Origin: Anthopleura xanthogrammica
Lineage: Eukaryota > Cnidaria > Anthozoa > Actiniaria > Actiniidae
Direction of reading: 5' to 3'
Length of the DNA stretch: 64,000 nucleotides
Assembly (NCBI GenBank): GCA_964019055.1
Contig: OZ025207.1
Location: 10,933,090-10,997,089, forward strand
A model generated the notes under the pieces. That model was not told where the DNA came from. It did no database searches and saw only the letters and a program-made list of their open reading frames with translations. Shown here piece after piece: positions 1 to 11,255 of the stretch (position 1 is its first letter; each line of letters starts with the position of its first letter). Made by a program: the position numbers and the translations under genes.

Positions 1-103
1 GAATGCGGATCAGGAATACACTGCATAATAAGTTACGCCACAGCTGAAAGAGCCTAGTTCGTCCACTCATAAAACTAATCACCGTTGTTTTTCAAAAACA
101 AAG

Positions 104-3100
104 ATGTTGCATTGTAAACAGAATATAAGAGACGTTGAAAAAGAACTGCAGGATATTATAGGAGAAAAGAAAGGTATGCGTGACATGGAACTTTTCGTGC
201 TGGACAACTCTCTTCGTGAAAGCACAGTTGGCCAACTCCGAGGCCACACCATTGAAAACAAGTGGAAAATCTACAAAGAGGTAACCGAACAACCCTTTTT
301 GGACAAATCCCTTTGATCCCTCTTTTTGTACTAATTTTTCCCCCAGGTTTTTTTCGGTGCACGATTAAAGCTCTTATGGCACAAGGCCCTTACGAAACTC
401 TCGTAATTACGGAATCAGTGCTTCTGAAATTCAAATGAACATTATATCATGAATATTCTTTAGAAGATAACCAATACTACGAATTATAAAATATTTATCG
501 GCGTTGTTTGCTCCTGTTTGCTATGTCAATCCGTTTGTTTGTAAAATTTTGGCAGTTTTTCGGTTTTGTACTGTTTGGAAGTGTTATATACTATTGCTGT
601 GGTGACGCAAAGTCATCAATGGCATGTACACGTTATAGCGATACGTTGGTCACCGGATAATCCAAAATGTTTCTGAAAACCATAGAAAATGTTTTCAATT
701 ACCAGCCAATCGATCATGATGGCACAGATCAAGCAAAAAAATATGTTGTTCCATTCCCGACAAAAATCAAAGTCGTGGATCAACAATGAATTTCAAAGAA
801 TGAAAAATATTATTATTCATGGATGTAATGAATGATATTCAGTATCCGCTTGCCAACGATTGAGGGTCATTCGTAGAAGTGCGACGGTGTGATTTTTGAA
901 AGATCAACATTTAAGAACGACTACAGCTGGCCATGGATTTCATATGATGATTTTATGTAATTTTTTTTTGTCAAAGCTGATGTTAGTTTTATGTTCAAAG
1001 TGGAAAGTTAATATTCGCATAGATTATGAAAATCACAAGTTCCACCAGAGCTGAAAGGGTCTAGTTTCTAAATCCAAAAATAATCAAGTTAAAAAAAAGA
1101 AAGATGTTGCATTGTAAAGAAAAGGAAGATAAGTGGGGTTGCGGTAAAAAGCTAAAACTGAAGCGGCTGAAACGGCCGAAAATAGCTGAGAATGAACAAG
1201 AAACAAAATCAAAAAGTAAAATATCTATACAAGAATCAAAACCAAATATCAATGAATCTAAACTGAACCGTAGAATAAAAAAAATGCAACGGAAGATAAA
1301 CGTTGCGTGACGACATTAAGGTTACTAGAGACCTTCAGGGGTATCTTTTGTTTAAAACTCTCTCTACGCAACACTTTCAACAAAACCCTATAAAACTATA
1401 TATCGTTTTAAAGCTCATATGATAAAGATTACGAAAAAAAATATTTTTGAAAGCAATCTAATAATTTGAAACACTTAAACACGTACATGTGAATTAATGG
1501 CATGGCGTTAGCGCGTATATCCAAAACAACTTCACTACGTGAATTGCCGAAAGATAAAGATTTTTTGATTTGTTAAAAAGATATTAAGTATTTAAGTTGG
1601 AGTGTCAAAATATATCCATGTCGGCTGACGTTTTACGACATAATTGTTAGTGAAATAATTTTCATAAACATTTTACCCGCGAAGGTCTCCAGTAACCACG
1701 GCAACATTCTGCATTGTAAAATGCGTAAGTACGTAGTCAGAAGAATAACGGTTGTTCTTTTAAAGAAGGGGGAAAAAAATAGAAAAAGAAAATCTCTGGT
1801 AACTAGGGCCGTATTATTGTTGATGTATGAAATTTATTGAGATTTTGCCACTTTGATTTTTGGCGGGGATGCAACGCAATAAACAAAGGCCGAGCAATAG
1901 CTGTTATTATGGATGCATGCAAATGAGATGCAAATGAGACAACAAGTATTGTATCCACCCGATAGCCTAACATGTTTGATTCTTAAAACCAAATAATATC
2001 TTATTTGCATGCATCCGTAATAACAGCTATTGTGAATGCAGATGACTGTCTAGCTACCATTTACATCACATTATAGACCGAATGCCAATATGGCCGCCAT
2101 TGATTTTCAGAAATAGAAACCTAATTTAAAAAAATAAGCACCATCATCAGAAGAGCAACTAGAAATATGTAGTTTTGGAAAGTTTCATTGCTATAAATCA
2201 AGAGATCACATGTACCTAGCCTATATGTCATATGTCAAGGGGTTATCCGGGACTTTCCAAAGGGGGGGGGGGGAATCCTAAAAGCCGCCATTTTGTTTGT
2301 TCCTTCCCGAATGCCGAACCAAAAATAAACAAATAGGGTACAATTTTTATGGGCACCCAGCTTGTTATTCCTAGTGGGACTATTTAGGAGATTCATCTGG
2401 ACATTTATACGATATCAAATTCTATTATTTTTTTATCGCTACAGCAATATTGTTTTATTATTTATTGCTCACAATATAAATTGGAATATTCTATAACGAT
2501 TTGAAAAAAAGTGTAGCATGGAAAGTTTTAGGTGGGACAGTGCCACTATGGCGAAGGTGGTGATTACAATGAGGGTAGCTAGTGGAGATGGCGGCGTTGT
2601 TGATGCAGTTTATCTTTGTTCTTCTTTAACAGGTCAAAAAGGTTGGCTTTCAGCACATTATAGTTGCTTCTTTCTCTCACATGACTCGTGTGGGAGACAC
2701 ATTTTGCCGTCAACTGGCCGAAAAAGGGGAGGACTTTAAGAAGCTATATGCGTTTACTGAAATGGTCCAGTCCGTTGGCAAGGGCGGAGTACCGGACATG
2801 ACATCGATTCCTATCGGGCTGCGGAAGATGAAAGAGCTCGGTCTGAGAAACGCCATTGTTGAATTTGACTTGGTGTATTACGCTATTGACTACAACAAGT
2901 TTACAACCAAACAAATCTGTGATGTCTTGTCTCAGAGGATGGCATGGATCCGCAAAAACCTAGCCAGTGATGCAAACATTTTCATCAACTTCCGCGACTT
3001 TTCTGACGCCATGAAGACAAAGCTAGAAAGTGTGCTTCAGATTGTGAACTACTTGTCCTCTCTGCCACCAGAACAGCGCCCCTTTGGGTTGATGTACGAG

Positions 3101-4144
3101 GAGACTGGGAAATACCTTCCAGAAGAAATGGGTGTGTGGACAGCTGCTGTGCGAAGAGAGATGAATGCTTGTGGATTTGGGTCTGGCCATTTGTTGGTGC
3201 ACGTGCATGAACAATGGGGCTTAGCACAGATGACCCAGCTGAAATGCATTGCAAACGGCGCTGATGGTATCTGGGCAAGTCTCTGTGAGGAAGGTGCAGC
3301 AATGGGCCATGCCTGTTCCACCATTACGATGATGAATCTGATTCGTCTTGGAAATAAACGTATCCTTGAGCAGTATAACTGTCCGATGCTCCGAGAAGCT
3401 GCGCAAAATGTCACCATGGTAACTACTGGTCTCTCGCCACACCCTAAAATGGTAATATATGGTGAACGTGCTTTAGACATGGTGTTTGGAATGCCTAACT
3501 TTCCCCCAGGTAAGGCTGAGTTCGATCTGGCCAAATTCTTTGGTAAAGAACCAGTCGAGAGAATCACCACACTTGCCTCGCCCAAGATGATTGTCGATAA
3601 GCTGACAAAATTCTTTGGTCCTGATCCACAATTCACTGAAGTCAGAGCTCAAAGAATGCTTGAAGTGATGCTAGAAGATCTGAATCAGAACAGAAAGGAA
3701 GAGTATAACAGCGCAGTTGGTCTTGCCATGTTATTTGATCGCAGTGGTGGTAAGCTGACAGCTAGTATGAGTGATGCCATTGCCGAAGAAAAGGTACACC
3801 TTTCCCATGCCCAAACGCTCATCGAAGAAATACGCAACATGTGGGATGAATGGGATTTGAAAGAGAAACCGGAAGACCAGAATGACGATCAGCTGGAGTT
3901 CGATTCGTTCTACAATGGCTTTTTGGCGCCCTATTTTGGATGTTACCGATGTGAGGAAACAATGCGTGCCTTACAAGCCATAGACATGGATTGCGATGGG
4001 AAAGTTGACTGGAACGAATTTCTGGTGTACCTAAAGTGGGCAATTCGTCAGTATCCCCAGACCAAGGATGCTGAAGATCTACTGTCTATTGCCTTTCGCA
4101 AGGGTCTCATCCCAGCCATGCAAGACGAACTCCTCAAGCAGTAA
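104..4144 (+). CDS. HMGL-like (DRE-TIM) TIM-barrel / EF-hand fusion protein, copy A
   Basis: Two exons, 104..280 and 2633..4144, joined in phase 0 at GT/AG junctions, giving 562 residues. Exon 1 carries the barrel-strand-1 motif LDNSLRES (Asp34, Arg38, Glu39), which matches the DxTLRE/DRE motif of HMG-CoA lyase, isopropylmalate synthase and related metal-dependent aldolases. Exon 2 supplies the remaining barrel, including VHVHEQWG (His249, His251), the second half of the family metal site. A canonical EF-hand loop runs from about Asp510 to Glu521 (DMDCDGKVDWNE). The ATG at 2681 inside exon 2 is not the start, because the 16 codons before it continue the barrel homology back to the acceptor. 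Inference: a cytosolic carbon-carbon lyase or synthase that may be calcium-regulated. No signal peptide or membrane segment is seen. The substrate cannot be named. A near-identical copy follows downstream. Confidence 0.8.
1104..1310 (+). other. Intronic small basic ORF sharing the leader of exon 1 (unit A)
   Basis: A 68-codon ORF lies inside intron 1 of copy A. The ~75 bases before its ATG and its first codons (MLHCK) resemble the 5' end of exon 1 of the host gene (CAGCTGAAAG...CTAGTT...ATGTTGCATTGTAAA). The rest is unrelated and Lys/Arg-rich (GCGKKLKLKRLKRP). It could be an alternative first exon, a promoter-plus-start duplication, or a relic. I do not recognise a family. A counterpart exists in unit B at 5679. 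Confidence 0.3.
1896..2031. mobile_element. MITE-like palindrome, unit A intron
   Basis: Inverted termini AATAGCTGTTATTATGGATG and the complement of CATCCGTAATAACAGCTATT enclose about 90 bp containing ATGCAAATGAGATGCAAATG. A second copy occupies the equivalent place in unit B. No coding capacity. Confidence 0.6.
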
Positions 4145-4898
4145 CCTTACTGATACTAGAAACCTCAGAGGATTAAAAGTCTTTATCATATGTCGTTTGC
4201 TTTCAACTCTAGTAGGTCAAGCAGAAACCTAATACGCGTTGACGAGTCAGTAACGCAACACTAATGTCTTACTAGAATTTAAAATGTCTTTAATAGAGGG
4301 GGACTTTGAACCCAAAAAAACACTTTGGTGAAATAATAAAGAGTATACAGGATTGGCGAGTGGGCAAGCTCTGCTCTTGCACAGGCAACCCAGTGAATCT
4401 CCAAGAGCGTCTACTTTTTTTATCTTAAGGAGAGTAGTTTTTACATGGGAATTCAGTTTCCCCTTACTACTATCCATTACCATTTAAAAAAAATTATTTT
4501 TACTATTTTAATGTATATTCATTTATTTTCTTTAATGGTATTAAGTATTATTAAACTTAAACTAAACTTAGAACTTTTACAGTAAAAGCTCTTCAAAGGT
4601 TGCTTTATTTGTTTCATCAGCTAATCTTTTATTTTTCAAAACGGAGAAAAAACGACTGAGTTTACTTTCACCAAATATGTCATGGAGATGTAGGTGGTGA
4701 TGAAAAACCGAGCGGTCTTACATTTCCATAACAATCGAGTGTTTTTCTTTTCTTTTCTTTTGCACATGCGCAAATTCCTTCATATGAGGTCGTCAGAATG
4801 CAGATCAGGAATACACTGCATAAAAAGTTACGCCACAGCTAAAAGGGCCTAGTTTATACACTCATAAAACTAATCACCGTCGTTTTTCAAAAACAAAG

Positions 4899-7800
4899 AT
4901 GTTGCATTGTAAACAGAATATAAGAGACGTTGAAAAAGAACTACAGGATATTATAGGAGAAAAAAAAGGTATGCGTAACATGGAACTTTTCGTGCTGGAC
5001 AACTCTCTTCGTGAAAGCACAGTTGGCCAACTCCGAGGCCACACCATTGAAAACAAGTGGAAAATCTACGAAGAGGTAACCGAACAACCCTTTTTGGACA
5101 AATTCCTTTGATTCCTCTTTTTGTACTAATTTTTCCTGCAGGTTTCTTCGGTGCAAGATTAAATCTCTTATGGCACAAGGCCCTTACGAAACTCCCGTAA
5201 TTACTGAATCAGTGCTTCTGAAATTCAAATGAACATTATATCATGAATATTCTTTAGAAGATAACCAATACTACGAATTATAAAATATTCATCGGCGCTC
5301 TTTGCTCGTGTTTGCTACGTCAATCCGTTTGTTTGTAAAATTTCGGCAGTTTATTCGGTTTTGTACTGTTTGGAAGTGTTATATACTATTGCTGTGGTGA
5401 CGCAAAGTCATCAATGGCAATCCAAAATGTTTCTGAAAACCATAGAAACGGATAATTGATTATTAAAAGGTCAACATTTAAGAACGACTAGAGCTGGACA
5501 TGGATTTCATATGATGATTTTATATATTTTTTTTGTCAAAGCTGATGTAAGTTTTATGTTCAAAGTGGAAAGTTAATCATTCGCATAGATTATGAAAATC
5601 ACAAGTTCCACCAGAGCTGAAAGGGTCTAGTTTCTACACTTAAAAATTAATCAAGTTTAAAAGAAAAAAGGTAAAAAGGTGTTGCATTGTCAAGAAAAGG
5701 AAGATAACTGGGGTTGCGGTAAAAAGCTAAAACTGAAGCGGCTGAAACGGCCGGAAATAGCTGAGAATGAACAAGAAACAAAATCAAAAAGTAAAATATC
5801 TATACAAGAATCAAAACCAAATATCCATGAATCTAAACTGAACCGTAGAATACAAAAAATTGCAATGGAAGTTAAACGTTGCGTGGCGACATTTTTCCAT
5901 ATTCTTTTCAAAACCAATTATATATCTAATGTTCTATTTCACAAGACTAATTTAACATATACTTTAAAATCTGTACACAAAAAATTGGGTTATCTATGCG
6001 TTTTAAAGAGACACGAATTTTTAAAGAATTTTATTAACTACAAACAAGAGAGCATAAATTTATGCTTTCTTGCTATAAAGAAATTTTATACTAAGTGCGT
6101 GACAAGCGTGACACTGCATACGAAAGTGTGACTGTTTTTGGGCGCGCTTGCACGTCAAGCAAAACTTTCAGCAGCTTCCCAGCCATGTGCTGCTTGTAAG
6201 CGAAAGCCACAAAGTAAAACTTGACGACCTTTTTAAGCTTCACAATTCCAGGAAGATTATTTGGTTTGAAGTTATGTTACTATTGACGTTTTGCTTTATA
6301 GAGGAAAGGAATCGTTGAAAAATTTGGTACGTAAGAGAATTTTTTAGTTTTGAAAACTCCAAAGCAGGAAAATATTTACATGGTGATGTCTTTAGTTTAG
6401 CAATCAAAGCAAGTTTTCAGGACCATAGCTGTAAGCTTTATTACTATTTACAGAACTAGGTATTAAACGGTACATTTTCAATTTGATATGTCTTCCTCGT
6501 TATACGGTTTTATATGGTTAAATCTAGAAAAACGGTTATAAGCTTAATTTTTGAAAGGAATTGGTTTTTGATAGCGAGAAATATGACCTGCCATTTTTCA
6601 AAACCGGTGGGGGAAAACTGAAGGAAAAATCGATAACTTAAGCCTTCAAAGCACCAGAAAACTTATCAAATTCGAAGGACAACATACAATTAATAAGTTT
6701 TTCATGTGTTGAAGAAGATCTTATTAAGCAAACGGTATTGGTTTTAGGTTAAAAAATATCAGTTTTAAGAGAAAAAATACAAACGGCAAATGTTTTCGAA
6801 AAACAAACTTGCTTACATTCAGTCTAGTTCAGTTGAACTTCACAAGAACAAGAAACAGAATAATTGATGCATAATGATAATTTTCTTTGTCAACCTTTGG
6901 AAATGTTCTTGTATATCTTTTTATTTTATCGACTCAGTAAAAGACAATATCAAATAGCCTATCGCTCATTCATGTGCAATTACTAGCTGGAAAAGTTAAA
7001 TAAATGGCAAATATGTGGCGGAATATGTATTCTCTCTTATATTTCATTCAAAATTAAATTAAATTATGCATTAAAATATTAAAACTGTTGAGAGAAACCC
7101 TTCTTTGACTTGCCGATCGGAGGCAAACAAAATAAGTTAAAATATACGATTGTTCGCTAAAAAAACCACCTAAATTCTTGAAGACTACTTCTTGATCCAT
7201 AGAAATGTTTATTATTCGTCGAAAAGCAATGTTTTTTTTATGTATTTACGAATCACATTCGCTTTGGAAACAAGCGGGAACCCTGTTGTGCACGCCGTAT
7301 GTACGTACAGACAAGGTGATGTCGCAATCAAGCCATGAAAAATCAACTCCATGGGTTACCATTTTTTCTTAAGTATGGTGCTCCGCGCGGGAGCTCCGCT
7401 ATTATGGATGCATGCAAATGAGATGCAAATGAGACAACAAGCATTGTATCCACCCGATAGGCTAAATTGTATGATTCTTAAAACCAAATAATATCTTATT
7501 TGCATGCATCCGTAATAACAGCTATTGTGAATGCAGATGACTGTCTAGCTACCATTTACATCACATCATAGACCGAATGCCAATATGGCCGCCATTGATT
7601 TTCAGAAATAGAAACCTAACTCAAAAAAATAACAGCTATTGTGAATGCAGTTGACTGTCTAGCTACCATTTACATCATATTATAGACCGAATGCCAATAT
7701 GGCCGCCATTGATTTTCAGAAATAGAAACGTAATCTTAAAAAATAAGCACCACCATCAGAAAGAGCAAGTACAAATACGTATTTTTGGAAAGTTTCATTG

Positions 7801-9916
7801 CTATAAATCAAGAGATCACGTGTACCTAGCCTATATGTCATTTGTCAAGGGGTTATCCGGGACTTTCCAAAGGGGAGAGCACAAATCCTAAAAGCCGCCA
7901 TTTTGTTTGTTCCCTCCCGAATGCCGAACCAAAAATACACAAATAGGGGACATTTTTTATGGGCATCCAGCTTGTTATTCCTAGTTGGACTATTTAGGAG
8001 ATTCTTCTGGACATTTTTTAATCACTACAGCAATATTGTTTTATTATTTATCGCTCCTTTTCTCAGTACAAAGAAAGGGGGTCGAGAGCACCCTAGGACC
8101 TCCTAGATACGCCCCTGATGTCAAAATGACATGAAAAGAGCACCTGCAGATTAGTAATTAAGGAGGCAGATTTTCTGCTCACAATATAAATTGGAATATT
8201 TTATAAGGATTTGACAAAAAGTGTAGGATGGTAAGTTTTAGGGGGGACAGGACCACTATGGCGAAAATGGTGATTACAATGAGGGTAGTGAAGATGGCGA
8301 AGTTGTTGATGCAGTTTATTATTGTTCTTCTTTAACAGGTCAAAAAGGTTGGCTTTCAGCACATTATAGTTGCTTCTTTCTCTCACATGACTCGTGTGGG
8401 AGACACATTTTGCCGCCAACTGGCCGAAAAAGGGGAGGACTTTAAGAAGCTATATGCGTTTACTGAGATGGTCCAGTCCGTTGGGAAGGACGGAGTACCG
8501 GACATGACATCGATTCCTATCGGGCTGCAGAAGATGAAAGAGCTCGGTCTGAGAAACGCCATTGTTGAATTTGACTTGGTGAATTACGCAATTGACTACA
8601 ACAAGTTCACAACCAAACAAATCTGTGATGTCTTGTCTCAGAGGATGGCATGGATCCGCAAAAACCTAGCCAGTGATGCAAACATTTTCATCAACTTCCG
8701 CGACTTTTCTGACGCCATGAAGACAAAGATAGAAAGTGTGCTTCAGATTGTGAACTATTTGTCCTCTCTGCCACCAGACCAGCGCCCCTTTGGGTTGATG
8801 TACGAAGAAACTGGGAAATACCTTCCAGAAGAAATGGGTGTGTGGACAGCTGCTGTGCGAAGAGAGATGAATGCTTGTGGATTTGGGTCTGGCCATTTGT
8901 TGGTGCACGTGCATGAACAATGGGGCTTAGCACAGATGACCCAGCTGAAATGCATTGCAAACGGCGCTGATGGTATCTGGGCAAGTCTCTGTGAGGAAGG
9001 TGCAGCAATGGGCCATGCCTGTTCCAGCATTACGATGATGAATCTGATTCGTCTTGGAAATAAACGTATCCTTGAGCAGTATAACTGTCCCATGCTCCGA
9101 GAAGCTGCCCAAAATGTCACCATGGTAACTACTGGTCTCCCGCCACACCCTAAACAGGTAATATATGGTGAACGTGCTCTGGACATGCTGTTTGGAATGC
9201 CTAACTTTCCCCCAGGCAAGGCTGAGTTCGATCTGGCCAAATTCTTTGGTAAAGAACCAGTCGAGAGAATCACCACTCTTGCCTCGCCCAAGATGATTGT
9301 CGACAAGCTGACAAACTTCTTTGGTCCTGATCCACAATTCACTGAAGTCAGAGCTCAAAGAATGCTGGAAGTGATGCTAGAAGATCTGAATCAGAATAGA
9401 AAGGAGGAGTATAACAGCGCAGTTGGTCTTGCCATGTTATTTGATCGCAGTGGTGGTAAGCTGACAGCTAGTATGAGTGATGCCATTGCCGAAGAAAAGC
9501 TACAGCTCTCCCATGCCCAAACGCTCATCGAAGAAATACGCAACATGTGGGATGAATGGGATTTGAAAGAGAAACCGGAAGACCAGAATGACGATCAGCT
9601 GGAGTTCGATTCGTTTTACAATGGCTTTTTGGGGCCCTATTTTGGATGTTACCGATGTGAGGAAACAAAGCGTGCCTTACAAGCCATAGACATGGATTGC
9701 GATGGGAAAGTTGACTGGAACGAATTTGTGTTGTACCTAAAGTGGGCAATTCGTCAGTATCCCCAGACCAAGGATGCTGAAGATCTACTGTCTATTGCAA
9801 GGGTCTCATCCCAGCCATGCAAGACGAACTCGTCAAGCAGTAACCTTACTGATACTAGAAACCTCACAGGATTAAAAGTCTTTATCATATGTCGACTGCT
9901 TTCAAGTTGCACGTAG
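4899..9916 (+). CDS. HMGL-like TIM-barrel / EF-hand fusion protein, copy B (altered C-terminus)
   Basis: Tandem paralogue of the upstream gene with the same structure: exons 4899..5075 and 8339..9916, 584 residues as read. The DRE-type motif, the HxH motif (VHVHEQWG) and the EF-hand loop are all intact. Replacements relative to copy A are scattered and mostly conservative. Near 9798 copy B lacks 7 nt present in copy A (around the Ala-Phe-Arg codons after DLLSIA). The last 18 residues of copy A (FRKGLIPAMQ...) are therefore replaced by about 40 unrelated residues rich in Ser, Thr and Leu, ending at 9916. The intron is about 0.9 kb longer than in copy A. Copy B is either functional with a changed tail or beginning to decay. 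The intact 500-plus-codon barrel and EF-hand favour recent or ongoing constraint. Confidence 0.75.
5679..6131 (+). other. Intronic small basic ORF sharing the leader of exon 1 (unit B)
   Basis: Counterpart of the ORF at 1104 in the second duplication unit. The first ~60 codons match with about six replacements. The unit B version then runs on for a further ~90 codons of hydrophobic/basic sequence with no recognisable feature, so the reading frame is probably not conserved as a protein beyond the shared part. Confidence 0.25.
7399..7526. mobile_element. MITE-like palindrome, unit B intron
   Basis: Same element as at 1896-2031, with the left terminus shortened at a sequence junction (GGGAGCTCCG just before it). 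The ~100 bp downstream of it is partly duplicated in tandem in unit B only. Confidence 0.55.
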
Positions 9917-9954
9917 CACAGTAAAAAACAATTAGATCAATAAATGTCAACGTA

Positions 9955-10430
9955 GACTACCTTAAGTGTGTGCTAGTTTTCAAATGTCTGCATAATTTGG
10001 CGCCTTCATATCTACTATCAGAATTCAAACATGCTTATGATTTTCACAGCTTTAACACCAGAAATCGTGACCTGTTGCGTCCTCCATTTGCAAGAACGAC
10101 TAAGTACCAGGGTAGTTTCCGCATAAATGGTGCGCGTGCCTTTAATTCTCTGCCGCGTAACTTTAGACTTATTGAAGTTCTCCCTAAATTTAAAAGTAAG
10201 ATCAAGAAACATTTCAAGCAGTTATAGGGCTTATAACTTGGGGGGGGGGGGGGGGGGGGAAGGATTCAGTGTTTAATTAATTATTTAGATGTCTTAGATG
10301 TATGTAAGTTATTGATGTATGTTGTAATTACTTTTTCTATTATGTTATATCAGGACTCCATTTAAACTAGCCTTGCTAAACTGGACATTCCTGGATAAAT
10401 ATTGACTTAAATAAAAAATAAATAAAAACG
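9955..10430 (+). mobile_element. 5'-truncated LINE 3' end (CR1/L2/Jockey-like)
   Basis: An 85-residue open frame (9970-10227) contains KCLHNLAPSYL, TRNRDLLRPPFARTTKYQ, INGARAFNSLPRN and a basic tail. This is the typical C-terminal tail of reverse transcriptase ORF2 in CR1/L2-type non-LTR retrotransposons. A G-tract and about 170 bp of AT-rich 3' UTR follow, ending in an AAATAAAAAATAAATAAAAA tail. The rest of ORF2 is missing, as expected for a dead-on-arrival insertion. It sits directly against the end of the segmental duplication. Confidence 0.75.
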
Positions 10431-11255
10431 CCCACTGGATAAACGAGGACCCGCGGAATAAGCTTAAAAAGCATGTGTTAAATTTCCTTAAACTTTTATT
10501 AACTGTGAACAAAAAAGTGGATGGGTGGACGAAGGAATGAATTACTAATCTAAACACTAATTAATTTCAGTTACTTGTTAAAAAATAATTTTAGTTTGGT
10601 TGTTGCACTTGAACAATAAATGACATATATTAACAATTCATTATTATTATTGTCAATTATTATTATTAGCAATTATTATTAGCAATGTTTATCGGTTAAA
10701 AGAATGGTTTACCTGTGATATTTGCCTCTTGAAGAACGAGGTTAAAATAATTCAAGACCACGAGTAAACGACAATGTAATAGACCTAGTCTGGCAATCAA
10801 ATTGAGATATTTTCTCTTCATTTCATTTATACCTATGGTTTACTGATATCCCGTTTGAGACCACGTGTCATTTCCTTGATTATTATTTCTTTACTTGCCA
10901 GTAACACTTGAGAAGATACAATAATATGAATGAAAAGTGGCTTCAGTATATTAAGTTTTATTTCAAATTTATAAAAAAAAAAATTATAATGCAGTTTCAA
11001 CTTTTTTTTAAATCTCATTTTTAAACAAGCCCTTTGGACTTCCTGATATTTCTAACAATATTTTTAAAATCAATTATTTGTTGATTTATAATTATTTATT
11101 AATTTATGACTAATCTATAAATTGAGAATTTGAATATTTGACTAAACAAAGGGTTTATAATTTCATTTTTTTCATTTTTCCCACTCAAAGTGCCCAGTAA
11201 TAAAAACCTTATCGCGATAAGTCCACTGTACCCAGTATCCACCATTCTCTTTTAT
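10431..11255. other. AT-rich intergenic stretch
   Basis: Between the LINE tail and the stop codon of VPS9D1. It holds homopolymer and ATT/TTA-rich runs. No coding region or recognisable repeat is seen; the part nearest 11255 is presumably the VPS9D1 3' UTR. Confidence 0.5.

Larger units (their letters stand above)
1..9907. repeat. Tandem segmental duplication carrying the two HMGL/EF-hand genes
   Basis: Bases from 1 to about 4200 align in direct orientation with about 4796-9907. The alignment covers the 5' flank (the GATCAGGAATACACTGCATA leader), exon 1, the intronic basic ORF, an intronic MITE, exon 2 and the start of the 3' UTR. Similarity ends just after the stop codon of copy B, where LINE sequence begins. 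The intron of copy B has gained roughly 0.9 kb, including a partial repeat of about 100 bp (7571-7625 resembles 7632-7735). The left edge of unit A probably lies outside the window. Confidence 0.85.

Noticed and set aside
2681..2683. Start codon of the EF-hand protein at 2681
   Set aside because: An acceptor at 2631-2632 and 16 conserved in-frame codons precede it, and exon 1 at 104 supplies the DRE motif in phase.
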